64,000 nt of DNA from Chrysopilus asiliformis (lineage: Eukaryota > Arthropoda > Insecta > Diptera > Rhagionidae): positions 34,464,368 to 34,528,367 of the forward strand of contig OZ035960.1 in NCBI GenBank assembly GCA_964034945.1. Reading direction: 5' to 3'. Shown one piece after another: positions 12,938 to 25,508 of the stretch; positions within the stretch are counted from its first letter, which is position 1; each line of letters starts with the position of its first letter. Under the pieces are notes generated by a model that worked only from the letters and a program-made list of their open reading frames with translations, had not been told where the DNA came from and ran no database searches. The position numbers were made by a program, and so were the translations under genes.

Positions 12938-12939
12938 TA

Positions 12940-14388
12940 TTTATCCCAATATAACTCCAAGTCAATACTAAAATTTTCCATTTGCAACTAATTTTCTACT
13001 GGAATTTGTGGAAATAAATAAACGTTTGCTAACTCCCCCTACCCACTTTTGTAGCCTTCGGGCAAGCAAGCTACTTTCTTTATGCTCTCGAAAAATCTAA
13101 AAAAAATAAAAAATATTTTCAATAAACCATAAAATAAGATCGATTACAGATGATCATAAATACATCGATTATGATCTGCAGATGTTTCTCAAAGCGAGAT
13201 GATTTTCGTTTTCGAAGTCATAAGGGAATGATTGAAACTGGCCCTCTGGAGAAAAAAAGAAAATACTCTATTAGTATGCTATTTATATTGTTTAGTATTA
13301 TTATTGTTACCATTGCTATTATAGTATTTTTCCACATTTTACGTTACACTCTCCACAAATGATGGTTCACGTTTTAAGGAACTCACAAGTTGGATTTTAT
13401 TACAAACCATCGTGTTATTGGAGTAATTTGACTTTTAAAAATATCTTTTTTTTTACCTCAACGCCACATACAACTTCATGATGATGGCGAAGAATGCGAA
13501 ATCAAATCTTAAAGACGTGACAACTTGGGAGAGTGAAGATCATACTTTTTTCGGTTTACCTCGGTTAATGCGCGCATTGCATCAAATTGCAATTTAATGC
13601 ATAGCAATGCTAAAGGAGAATCCTAGCTAAATGGTATCGCGGTTATATTTAAAAAAAAAATGTTGCTATGTACAAGTATAGATACGAGTATTTTATAATG
13701 GATGCCATCATATCCTCCATAAAGGGTAATATTATGTGTATGATGTATCCGATATATGTATGTACCACGGATAAATGGTATGCGCAGCAGCAATGTGATG
13801 CACGGCCAAGATGCAAGATTCCAGATGAAACTGTAGCAAGCATATCATCAACCACCGTAAATACGTCGTACGAGCATGAAGTGAAAGTGCTCCACATGTA
13901 AGTAATCTAATTCAGGTATGTAAGCGATCGGACGAACAGACGGATGGATGGATGGATCACACTGCATTGGTTGGATGGACGATGGTCCAGAAGCTGCTGT
14001 AACAGAAGTCGTTGAATCCAGACGAAGCCCAGTTTTAATCAAAACGGTTTCTTCATAATATACAGTTGACCATTTATGATCATATGTAACACACGTTTAT
14101 GTTCTTATTTTCATGTGGAAAGTAAAAACCAAATTGTAACAGAAAAAATGCAGCAAATACCATTGTGACGGACAGATGGTAAATATGATAATTTCGTTGT
14201 ACTGAAATGTTTCCATATATAATTGGCACTGTTTAACAATCACTATAAAATCTAGTAATTAAAATAATTATATTTCATTTAATTGAATTTAAAATTAAAT
14301 TTTGTGCATACAACAGGAAGTTGCAAAAATTTATTCATTTCTTTTCATCCTGACATTTTTTGTTTCGAAATTTGATTTGGAATGCATC
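12940..14388. other. Non-coding stretch
   Basis: No gene was recognised. Overlapping short frames on both strands around 13650-14040 are not supported by any motif. A short GGATGGATGGAT run lies near 13940. Confidence 0.4.
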
Positions 14389-14572
14389 AAGGATAATTGA
14401 TATTTTCACAGAGAAAATAATTAAATTTGACCAAACACAGTTTCAGTTTAAGAATGAAAATGTGTTTTTAGAGGTTTCTCGCTTAAATCTTTTGATATTT
14501 TGGTATACCAAATAATTTCTTTCAGCTGACAGTGTTCTGTTAAATTCTTTACCAAGATTTTGAATATGAAAG
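14389..14572 (+). repeat. Repeat family E, copy 2
   Basis: This matches 12215-12396 over essentially its whole length with scattered differences, including the shared blocks GGTATACCAAATAATTTCTT and CAGCTGACAGTGTTCT. It stands alone here, outside family D, which indicates that E is an independent repeat unit. Confidence 0.65.
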
Positions 14573-14656
14573 ACTTGGATTTTTTATATTTTATTTAAAG
14601 AAAACTTTGAAAATACCTCACAGAAATTCACAGAATGGAATTTCTATACTCTATAT

Positions 14657-14884
14657 GAGTGCTCCGCAACCAGTGTGCCGCGGCACATTGGTGTGCCGGG
14701 AAATGATTTTAGGTGTGCCGCGGTAAACATTTCAAAAAGCTATTTAATAATTCTTTCAGGATTTTTTTTTAAATTTTTTCATTATAAATACACAAATTTT
14801 TTTATATTTTCTTTTGTGGTGTGCCCCGGATTTCCAGAAAAAAAAATTGGTGTGCCGTATGCAAATAAAGGTTGCGGAGCACTG
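14657..14884. mobile_element. hAT-type MITE (228 bp)
   Basis: Ends are (C)AGTGCTCCGCAACC and GGTTGCGGAGCACTG, flanked by a perfect 8-bp duplication CTCTATAT (14649-14656 and 14885-14892). The first base of the left end is G instead of the expected C. Inside, the motif GGTGTGCCG recurs several times near both ends, like subterminal transposase sites. It is non-coding. Confidence 0.85.
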
Positions 14885-14922
14885 CTCTATATTATAAGTC
14901 ATATGGGAGTATATTACATTTA

Positions 14923-15520
14923 GTATACCGTTTGTAACGCATCGAACCAATCGTCGGACACAAAACTGAATTGCACCACACCAGGATATAGGGATGACAA
15001 AAGATTTTGATTTTCGCAAGTCCGTCCGTCTGTCTGTCTGTCCCTCTGACCGTGAATACCATAACTTTCGAAAGGAGACTGGAAATTTAGTATATCTGCG
15101 TTTCTCGTAAATGGCAAGGCTAATGCTGCGTTTACACGAATGACAAATTTGTCATTTTTTTTGTCATAAATTGTCATCATCGTGTAAATAGTAATGATTT
15201 TTGTCATTATTCCTGTCAGAAAAATGACAATCTCTCATAAAAGAATGAACTTGTCCATTCTTTTATGACAGATTGTCATTATCTGTCATTCGTGTAAACC
15301 CAGCATTAGTTCTTGAACGGACAAAATTGGACGATTCTTTCCCTCCTCCCCCATACAAACGAAACAGTTTTTTGCAATTTTCTCGAAAACGGTGAGTCAT
15401 ATTGTAAAATTTATAAAAGCAAAATTTGTTTAAAATAGGATTTTACATAACTCGTGCATACATCAAAGTCCCATCAGACCACTGATTACGATTTTGGTGG
15501 GTAAAAACCTTATAAAGTCA
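14923..15520 (+). repeat. Repeat family B, copy 1, with (GTCY)n microsatellite
   Basis: The order of blocks is: a start near AGTATACCGTTTGTAACGC, a GTCCGTCCGTCTGTCTGTC run at about 15020, CATAACTTTCGAAA, TGCGTTTCTCGTAAATGGCA, then TACAAACGAAACAGTTTTTT. The same blocks occur in the same order at 61440-62400. A MITE interrupts it at 15121-15308. The (GTCY)n run recalls the mini-me/Helentron-associated repeats of flies, but no Helitron-type ends were found, so the class is open. Confidence 0.6.
15121..15308. mobile_element. MITE with TA target duplication, inserted in repeat B
   Basis: Long imperfect terminal inverted repeats run from TAATGCTGCGTTTACACGAA inward and from the right end, which reads TAATGCTGGGTTTACACGAA in reverse. 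The inner part is built from ATTTGTCAT/ATGACAAAT-like blocks. The second repeat B copy at about 61660 has uninterrupted AAGGCTAAGTTCTTG at this point, giving an empty-site comparison that supports a TA duplication. Non-coding. Confidence 0.85.
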
Positions 15521-17344
15521 CATAAACGTCGAATATGAAGATTTTGAGAAATTGTGAAATTCAGTGGCTACAATAGAGAATTCTTTTGCATCATTTGTTG
15601 CTATATTTTAATTAATTTTAATTTTTCACTGATTTTCGGAATTTTAAACTATAAATTTGTGGCTGCGGAGAGGAGATTGCTGGACCACTGTTCGATTTTC
15701 AGAAGATGCGTTCATGAAACACTGTACGTTTAAATACGCAAATACGCAGTGGGTAATTTAATCTGGTTAAATTAATACCCCTAATATTTTCTAGGCAAAA
15801 AAAGTTTGGTATAAAATTTAATTTGTGTTAGTTAGAATAATAATAAAAAAAAATTTTTGCCTGAAATTATTCCACACTTGATATTTGGATATTTAAGTTT
15901 TATTTCTTTGAGAGCTGTTTGTTAAAATTTGTGATCTATTTGTAAATCACATCTTCAACTTGCGTATTGACTCATTCTTTAAATGTTTTCTAGTATACAA
16001 AATAAAAAAAAATGTGAAAAATTAAAAAAAAACATTTTTACCATAACTGACTGATTTTTTTGAACTATCAGTTTTATAAATTCCAAAATTTAATTGCCCC
16101 AGATCTGAAACAGAATGTTGCATTGGTGCAAAATCCCTATTGCATAATAATTTCCTTTTACATTATAAGGAGTGGCATTTAAACTTAAAATTCTTTTAGC
16201 ATATACTCCCCAAGGGCGTTGTTGAAAATTGACCTTGAATGAAAAACTCACGCTGTAAAAGTGAAAGGATTTTTGTTCAAAATTTATGAAAGTGAATATA
16301 ATATCAAGGAGTTGCTAAGAGACCTTCCATTCAAGGGATGAGCATAATTTCGTTTCAAGAATACTTTTAATGGAACTGAAATAGTGATCATACAATTTAG
16401 GACAAAATTAGACCTTTGAACCAAGGTATTATAACAATTTATATTTAATTCAAATAAATATAAATTCGAGTATTTCTCGGTCATAGCTAGGGTAAGTTAT
16501 AAATACTACGCAAATGTGTATGCCCAAAATTATGTTGTAATTTACCGAAATTTGATAACTGAATTTCAAAATTTTGCAGAGGTGCAGTTTTAAAATCTGA
16601 GAAAAATAGGACAAATATTTCTTGTGCTTGTTTTTTCAATTTTTTTATTCGTTACTTTAAACTTTAAAATAAAAAGCAATGATACCTTTTGTGTTTTCAA
16701 ATTTTTCGAGAAAGAATTTTGATCAAATTTTTAAAATTGAATACAACATTATGAAAGAAAGTTTCTACGCTGAAAATTCTTAAAATGTAGCTATTAAGTT
16801 TAAAACTACATAATTTCAATCGTTCACCGTGAGTATTCCAGTATTTGAATTGAAATGGTTTGAAGAAAAACAAAAAACAAATATTCCAGATAACTGATAA
16901 GCCAAAAAAAAATGTCATAGTTGATAGCTATTAAGTTTTGGCAAATAAACCACAGAATTATTTTTTTAGATGTCGAAAGTTGGTGTATAATTTTGAAAAA
17001 ATTATGTTTTTTTTTTCTTTTTCTCGGTGTTTCGATTCAATAACACCAAACACTTTCCAAATCATAATTAGTTTTTGCCAAAAAAAAAATGTGTGATAAT
17101 TATGATTAACAATTTTAAATATTTTATAAAAAGTTTTAATTCAGAAGATAATGATTGAGTATAACAGAACAGATTTAAAATTTTATCAGGAACGCAAATT
17201 TAGAAAAAAAATCAATGATTGAAAAATTCTGTATCTTAATCAAAATTTAAATCAGCAAAATATCAGACATTAACGAAAAGCTTCAAAATTACTGAGTTGA
17301 TTGCAAGTTTTCTTGACAAAATTTTTTTTAAGGTTTTATCATTG
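15521..17344. other. AT-rich non-coding stretch
   Basis: No gene or bounded repeat was recognised here. Confidence 0.4.
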
Positions 17345-17470
17345 GGGCTGTCCATAAAATACGTCACACTAATTTTTGAACTCCCCCCTTCTTTGTCCCG
17401 CTTCTCCGCGTTTTTTTATATGGTTAAGAATCATCGTTACACTACCACAGACCCCTTCCCCTAAAAAAGG
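17345..17470 (+). repeat. Fragment of common insect repeat (GGCTGTCCATAAAATACGTC)
   Basis: The block beginning GGGCTGTCCATAAAATACGT and followed by ACGTCACAC and a CCCCCCTT-like run resembles a repeat end that is widespread in insect genomes. Only one end is visible, so it is treated as a fragment of unknown class. The assignment rests on remembered similarity, not a search. Confidence 0.35.
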
Positions 17471-17940
17471 ACAGCTTCTTAGATAATTTTAACATTTAAT
17501 AGTTTTTAAGACATCTAACAAAAAAAAATCCTCAAATATTCTTCAATGTTAACAAAAAAAAATTTTTATAGTAACTCTCGAATTTTTTGCTGAAATGGCT
17601 TTTTTAAATGAGAAAAAGCACTAGTTTTAGAAACTAGCAGTACACTAAAAATTCTACATTTAGATTTTTTATTAAAATAATTTGACTTTGTACTGTTTTA
17701 AAATGTTAGTTTTTTGGCAAACATTTTTTTTATAAAATTTTACTTTAAATGTTATAGAAAGTTCTTTTACTGGATGGTTACAAGTAAAGTTACACGATTT
17801 TTCGATTTTCACAAAAAAAAAAAGACTTTGGTTTTTGTGTAAAAAATATCAAAATTGTTTCAAATTATACTAATCACAGAGATTATAAATCGCACGAAGG
17901 CTTTTTTCAACATATATTTTTATAAATAGTGGCTCTGAGT

Positions 17941-18066
17941 GCCGTTTGCACCAACGAAACTTAGCAACTTATGTGCAACTTAAAATATTTAAGTCCTAGA
18001 ATTTCTACCGTTTAAGTAGGCTAACCGCAACTTAATTTTTTAAGAATAGTACGAGCAAACGGGCCT
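17941..18066. mobile_element. Short MITE, family G, copy 2
   Basis: It runs from GCCGTTTGCACCAACGAAAC to AGCAAACGGGCC, with the internal block CAACTTAATTTTTTAAGAAT. It is the reverse-orientation counterpart of 7645-7768. The ends are inverted repeats of the GGCCCGTTTGC type. Non-coding. Confidence 0.6.
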
Positions 18067-21000
18067 GAATAATTGGTGTAAGTAGTTTAACATCAATATT
18101 AAATTTATTTAAATACTAGATATTAAAACAATCATAACTTACTTGGAAAATTCAGCAGATAAAAGTATTCCTTTTCGGTAATAAATAAGATAGAAAATCT
18201 CTTGTATTTTAGTTGATAAATATTGCCAGGTAATTAACAAAACTATGTACTCGAAGTAATCCACATAAAATCCTTAAGAAAGTATCCAAATTGAGAAGTG
18301 TAGTCAACACTGAATGAAATCTTTTAATCGTCACAAAGATAAAATTTTAGATATTGACTTGTATCACAAATATCTGAGCACACATAAACTTTATTTCAAG
18401 AAGATAATTTTATCATACACTCGTTTAGATAGCTTCTATGTCTTTAAATTCAGCAATATTATCTTTGTAACAGTTAATCAACACAATTCTTATCACGAAA
18501 TTAATTAATTTTACAACATTTTAATAATCCAAATGTAGTATTGCTTTGCACTTGAGTATCCTGTAATTTGTGTGGGTGTCATAAAATCGTTTTTGCACTA
18601 AAACTAACCGGACAAGATATTCAGATCAAACCGGCGTCATAAAAATAAAATGTAGTAATTTCGTTTACTTGAATATGTTTTGGAAAAATTCATAGAAATC
18701 ATTATTGCAATTGGTAATCGACATAATTTTAGATAACTTGTGTTTCATATGAAAATCGAAAGTGGTAACAATATCACTAAAAACTTATCAGTTTTATATC
18801 ATTTGTAAACAAACGATTATTAAACGATTTTTAATTATAAAATCCACTGATAGAAGGTTTTTAAATATTTCGGAAGTGATTGACATTTACTAGAAAATTT
18901 TAATAACGTAATAAAACAAACACTAATCTCATAAAGATGATTTTACTAGGAATTCCTTTTTGATAATTTATTATAAAAATTTGTGAGGGGTTTATTTTTA
19001 ACTTTTCACAATAACAATTTTTTTATAAATCACCAACGATAATAAAATATTGTGAATGATCAAATTCAATCGGGGAATGTTTAAAATATTATACAAAAGA
19101 CACTATCGATAATATTTACAAAAAAAATCTAAATGCTATAAATAACTTCTCACTAGATATTATATTGTATTATAAAAAAATATTTAATTTAACACTATTT
19201 ACAAAAAAAACTTCAGAAATGATCGTTTATTTAAGAAAAGGAAAACAAAAAAAAATGTATCAATAAATTGAAATATTTAAAATTCCGCCAAATATTCGTT
19301 AATAGCAACAATAATAATCCGATCGATCGATGGTACTAAATGAAAACGACAATCAATATTGAGAGCAACATTATGTCGTTATAGCAAGTACCAGGTACTA
19401 GATACCAACTGAAAACTGTATTAACTTTTTAGCATACTTGAGTTGCGGGCAGTTAGTAATAATGCGATCGGGGCTCAAGAAAACTCGATCAAGAAGGAAT
19501 ATACCATTAGCTTTTTTTTCGACAACGGGCACATCTGTAGAAGAAGGTAAAGCATCTCCGGTATATAAGATATACACGTTGAAAAATAATATCTACAAGC
19601 GCAAAAAGTTTCAGATGAGCAAATTCATACCGATCGCAAGTACCTCAAACCCTAATGAGATAAAACAGAAGAGATCTTATGCTGTTGAAGTGATTTTTCA
19701 TTATTTTATTTATTTACCAGCACAGTTTACTCAGTTGTGAGTAAATTTACCTGTAAGATTTTTTAAGCTCAACAGGAAAATAAATTTAAGAGTAATTCTG
19801 TTTTTAATTAACATTCAATTGGCTACAGAATTTAAGAGAATTACACTTTAGTATATAAAACATGTCTCAAAAAGTGGTAGGTAAGAAAATGCTGTCTTGA
19901 AAATGTTTGAGGGGATCTTTGCGCGGGAAGCTTCAGTGAAGCTTGAAATTCAGTGAAGATGAATGAAAAGACCAACAAACAACTGGGAGTAGCCTGGCAA
20001 TTGGAGCAAAAAAGTGCTCAGGTTTAATGATCATCTAGCGGTATTTTACCCCAACCTGGGGAATCCCAACACCACCCATTCAAGTCGCTCACATTTAACT
20101 CTCAATTTACGATTGAATAATTCTTTGATCTGGGATCTCTCTTAAGAAATCAGTAGCAATACCTGGGGATTATCTGTGAAGGTGAGTTTTGCTTCCTCTA
20201 CCTGGGGTACACCCAACATACCTTACGCCGATATCCTAAAGGCGACTATCTTGAACAACGTGCTGTTATTTTAGGTACATATCTCTGAAGTCTATTCGAT
20301 GGTGTACAGCTCGATTTTTTGGCTCGTGATGACGTTCGGCCTTATATACCATATTTGCTTGAGTTTAACTGACTTAAGATTCGAAATGACTTTTATCCGT
20401 GTTGTGGAAAACGCTGAACTCTTGGATACTCTTTAGTTTAGTTGGCACATGGTGATCACACGTTATAAATTTACAATCGCTCTAAGCCATTGGCGAATAA
20501 AATTTTTGTTTTTTCCATGAATTTCAGTCACTTCTGTCAGTTTGAATTAGTAAGATGGATCTGCGATGATTTCGTGTTTGTGGTTATTTTCCCGATTGGA
20601 TTTCATTCAATTTTGTTTGAACAATTGGATGTGACTGTACAAATGCTACACAGGTAACCAAATATTTTTTTCGAATGTGTTTTTTTTTGTTTTAAAAACT
20701 TTTTTTTTGTATGCGGCAAACTGAATCGATGTTTGTTGTCAACATCACATGATCGAATATCTGTTGATTGGTCATTTGACGTTATTTACCTGAAATAGTT
20801 GCTATGGTAGAAAATTTACGATTGGATGAAATGCTGATACTGTAACTAAGTTGATCTCATACGTAAACAAATATTATTTACTTTTTCAAAATCAACTTTT
20901 TATATAGATTACGTAAATGATCTTATAACAGCTGCATTATTTGCGTATTTTAAAGTCTTACCTACGAAATTTGTTTACAATTTCAGAATTAATTTTATGT

Positions 21001-21569
21001 TAGATTCAATAGGTATTCTTAATCGACTTCCTTCAAATCTAAGATGATAAAGGTAATTCAGAATATTTGAAATTACCTTTTTTGAAAACCTATCTAGAAT
21101 GTGGATAAGTTGTTGCCGGATTAATACGTTTTAAAAATACGGAAGAAATTCCAGAAATTATTTTCGTTTAAGGAAAAAAGCGTTGTCCTTACAAAATCTA
21201 ATCATTCAAATTATTCCAACAGTAGATTCAACTTCTAAACCTCCTCAACGATGATTTTTAAGATTTTAAGTTGATTGAAAATGAAAAAGTATTGTAAGTA
21301 TTAAAATATTCCTGGGAAAAAATTGAAAAAGCACTTTAATTGAAATGATAAAAAATACATTTGTTATCATTTTCAATTCAAAGATTTAGACAAAATTTTC
21401 TTATCTAATTCTTATGTTTGTTTTGGAGAAAAAGGTAAATAAGAACAGTGATCTATTACGCTAAATAAAATAAATACAATGTAAACAGCACTACTATTTC
21501 GGAAAAACTTTAATGGTTTTCAAGTGTCTCAAGTATCGTTAGAGATTCGTAAAACCCGTTAAATTTGAT
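18067..21569. other. Long non-coding stretch
   Basis: No gene was recognised. A 26-base segment at about 20816-20841 (TTACGATTGGATGAAATGCT...) returns inverted at about 22700-22725. The section near 20040-20230 has three ACCTGGGG-type motifs, with no other structure seen. Confidence 0.4.
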
Positions 21570-21838
21570 TATATGCAATTTTACTCCAAAGGACATAGTT
21601 TACGAGAAATTTTCACAAAATAGTTTTTTTTAAACAATTGTATGGGAGGCACTAGTTATAGTTAGCACTACCGTTAAACTTATTTACAAAAAAATTCAAG
21701 TCGCTAGGTCAACTCGTTGTCGAGTTATTTGAGATACGTATTTGCAACAGATCAACAGGCAGATGCAGGGACACCCTATCTATCTGCCCCGTTCACGAGT
21801 CGATCAACGTCATAAATACAATACTTTCCTTCTATAGC
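21570..21838 (-). repeat. Dispersed repeat family C, copy 2 (partial)
   Basis: The reverse complement begins CTATAGAAGGAAAGTATTGT and contains the block order of the longer copies at 5.5-6.1 kb and 28.7-30.5 kb, including a GAGTT-ATTTGAGATACG-like stretch. The distal part is missing. Confidence 0.5.
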
Positions 21839-21883
21839 TATGCAGATGAAACTTAAAAGAGTACTCGCGTTACCCTTACAGGT

Positions 21884-22570
21884 AGGGCTGTGGAGTCCTA
21901 GTCGGAATCGGATCAAGAGTTAAGCCTGAGTTACATTGCGACGACAGCGACACGACAACGCCACCAAAGTTTGAAAAATTGAACTTTTGTCGCGACGACA
22001 TCGAATGACAGTTGAATTGTTTGGTTAGGTTAACTGTGTTTGAGTTGCTCTCTTTTGGTGAAAAATTGGCAATTTTATCAAAGTGCAGAAATTATCCATA
22101 GTAGCATATAATAATATTATCTTTACTTTCTGCACTCTCATCTTTTACTTTAAAAAAAAATTGTTAGGTTATTTTTTTTGTTAGGATTTTTAGGATTGTT
22201 TGTCGCGTGCTCGCAGCTCTAATAATGTAACTTGGATGACGATAACGATAATGTCGCGCGACTCTCGTCGACGTCTCGTGTCGCCTTTCAAGAGTCGTAG
22301 TCCGAGAAAATTTCTATTTTATTATATTTTACTTCCATTGACCGCTAAATAGTGGTGGCCTCTAATTTACGGCAAACCTGAATGTTTTGCAAGCAAAAAC
22401 AATGTTTGATTTGGGGTTTGAGGGGATTTACTGATATTTTCTTAGCCGAAGGAGTCGGAGTTGGAGTTAGACCTTTTAGACTTTCAGGAGTCGTCGTTGG
22501 AGTTAAAGTTGGATATTCTAAAATTTCAGGAACCCAGAGTTGAATGTTGAGCTACCGACTCCACAGCGCG
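21884..22570. mobile_element. hAT-like element with GGCTGTGGAGTC ends (eroded)
   Basis: The left end reads AGGGCTGTGGAGTC, and the right end, reversed, reads GCGCTGTGGAGTCGGTAGC. Near both ends are GGAGTCGGAGTTGGAGTT-like repeats. Such ends are known from hAT-type non-autonomous elements. A clean 8-bp duplication was not found. A segment starting near 21926 with GACGACAGCGACACGAC may be a further insertion. Non-coding. Confidence 0.5.
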
Positions 22571-22869
22571 GATTACAGTATCTTCACGGATTTTCCCAAA
22601 AAAGGTATGTAACGCTATCGTTTTTCGTGACTGAGAATACTCTGACGATAATTTAAAAAAAAAAAACTCTTTTTCTCGCTCTACGCATAGTATCAGCATT
22701 TCAGCATTTCATCCAATCGTAAGTTGTCTCCTCATTTAAACCTGTTCGATGTTTATTGTTTTTTATATAAATTCTAGAATTAAGGCCTGATCTACTATGG
22801 ATGACCGCCACATTGTTTTTAAGTGAATTTTAGAAAGTTGTACTTGTCCTAGATTTTGGTTTTAAAGTA

Positions 22870-23083
22870 CAGTAATCCCTCCAACTGCGCGGTAGATACA
22901 ATCCACAAAAAGAGAGCGTAAACCGAAACCGCGCACCGTGAGCCCTACTTTGTATGAAATTTTGAGGTTAAGAACATGTTTTTTAAACAAAAATTATAAA
23001 GAAAAACGGGCAGCTGCGAAAATTTTACCGCAGTTCAAAATTTTTGTATTAAAAACTTAACCGCGCAGTTGGAGGGATTACTG
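22870..23083. mobile_element. pogo/Tigger-like MITE (214 bp)
   Basis: Terminal inverted repeats of about 26 bp begin CAGTAATCCCTCCAACTGCG on the left and mirror this on the right (GGAGGGATTACTG). They are flanked by TA (22868-22869 and 23084-23085). The CAGTAATCCCTC terminus and TA duplication fit the pogo/Tigger group. It has no coding capacity. Confidence 0.8.
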
Positions 23084-23085
23084 TA

Positions 23086-25506
23086 TTAAAAATAACAAAA
23101 TGCGGTTTTTTGCTTCTGAAAAACATATGTATGGGCAATTTGATTGAGGTCGAGCATCCAAATTGCTTGAATGGTTCAGGAAATAGCAGGAGAGGAGATC
23201 ACAGTCAAGGAAAGGAGTCGATTTTAGTTCGCGAAAAAGTTCTTTATAGGAAACCCTACCCAATGGCGAAAATTGCGTCAAAATTGATTTAACGGTTTGG
23301 AAAATAGCTGGCGAGGGGGTAAGATGCAGGAGGGAACATTAATTTGGTGTATGTCCTAAAACGTGACCCTAATTACTCATAGTTTTTAGTCGATTTCCAG
23401 TTTGTCTGTACAATATTGGGAAATAACATTCAATTTTAAAACAGTGTCACGCGGAGGAGCACCTTAATATTTCATAAAGAAGAGAAGGTAAAGATATAAA
23501 GAAAATTTTATTTTAAAAATTCATCAAAATTTTTTGGTAACCTTCCATAGCTGATTTTCATTATATTTTTTCTTGGGTTTTAAAATGTTTTCATACTTGA
23601 CTTTCATTGAATTGCAATGATTCCCTTTTATATTTTTATTTTCATAAAAAAATCAATATTTTCCTTAATTGTAATTGAAGAATTTTCTATTTAAAAGTTT
23701 TTTTTTATGATGAACCGAATCAATATTTAATTAAATAAAACATTTCAGCTCCAATTAAATTGAAACATTTTTGTCACAAGTTACTTTCAAAATGGAGAAA
23801 TATTGTCTAGTAGTAGGTACTATCGCTTAGTGATTATTTTATATCGGTCTAATAGCATTTCACTGGAAAATGATTTGCACCTTTATTTCATGTTTCCGAT
23901 TCACCTGTTCAATTGAAGATATGTTATTCAAATACCGTTATGTGACAAGAAAGTTCATTTTAAACCAAACAATAAACAAAAGCAAATCAATTCGAGTCAA
24001 ACTGAAGTGAACTGAATAATCCAAAGAAAAATGTTGAAAATTTAAAACATTTTCCAACAGATATTCGTTCCTGATAGTGGTTCAATTTCTTAAAGTACGA
24101 TTCGAAAGACTTTCGTCTTTGAAGATGAATGTGAAAAGCGCGCTTAAGAAAATGAAATAAGAATAAATGGTTAGCAACACTTGTCTCTGCAATGAAGTCA
24201 GAAAAATAATAATAATAATACTATAACGAGGTTTCATCGTCGAAAACTGAATGACTGGAGCACCATCAGTCTTTTGGTGGCTCTGCATTTCTCCGTTCCA
24301 AGACGAATGACTTCAATTGATGCATGTTGACGATTATGGTCTCTATATGCATTATTTTAGCGCTTTAGAAATGCTTCCGATAGTCTTCTTCTGAAGGCTA
24401 CCAACAAAGATTTCCTCAATGGTTGGACTTTGAAGAAATAGATTGACTTTGTGAGACGTCTTCTAAGCAATCTGATCCCATGATCTAAATTGCGGCTGTC
24501 ATGTAGGCCTGTCGCCGATTTGATCGATGTTCAAATACGAATTTCTAAATTGAAATAGAAATAAAGGCCTGACGTCGTCGCCCGCTAAATAGGAGCGAAG
24601 GAAGAAAGAACCCGCGACAAACTTGGGATCCCATCAGCGGCTAACAGCATTGTCATGTCATCCACTACCATCAAATGTGAGTTGCAAATATATGAATATA
24701 CCTATGCCCAATCTTCAGAGTGGTAACAGGTACATAAATAACCGTATGAATACCTTTGGGTCATACAATTTGCTTCTTACGTTCCACAAAGTCCACAATC
24801 GATTGAAAGTTTTCAATTTACTTCGAAAAAATAACAGAAATGATAAAAAAATTACAATTCAACCAAAAGAAGAAAGAAAAAAAAGCAATACTCAATCCCG
24901 GTCTTATTTAAACTGGATCTTAGTTAACATCATCAGCTGCCGTTCGTTATGCTGTAACATTAGTATAGTTAGGTACTACCAGATAAATATGGGCTTCGTT
25001 CAGATAGATTCACTTTCAGGTAAGATCGATGAGACATAAACTCACACGTCAAGGAAACGCTGTTTTCTGTAGCCAAGCTAGACCATGCAAGTATCTTAAA
25101 GATTGCATGAACAGAAAAAGCTAGTAAGAAATTCGCTGAATTAATAGAGGATGGCTTTGATAAATGGTGAATTTATCGCATCGCTCCAAGAGGAAACTCG
25201 CAAATTCGTTAAAATATTAATTAGAAAAAAACTAGTCACCGCAGATACGAAGAAAAAAACACTTTCCCAGGCCTATCTTTTCAAATCAGATTGGAAGATT
25301 TGAAATATTTTCTCATCATTTGAGTTTCCATTTTAGCATTTATCATGATTTAACGGATGATGTCCAGCTGAGAATGAAGAACATCTACGCTAATGACAAT
25401 TTTCATGACAGTTTATTTATTTCGACTGGAATCGCTACAGTTTTTAAATTAATCGGAAAATATTTTTCACCCACACATATTTTTTGATTAAAATATATTC
25501 TTTATC
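23086..25506. other. Non-coding stretch
   Basis: No gene was recognised. The longest frame here (24623-25039, plus strand) has no motif and low complexity toward its middle. An (AAT)n run lies near 24208-24220. Confidence 0.4.
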
Positions 25507-25508
25507 TA

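Noticed and set aside
24623..25039. 138-residue plus-strand frame
   Set aside because: No recognisable domain, a K/N-rich low-complexity middle, and no splice or promoter evidence.
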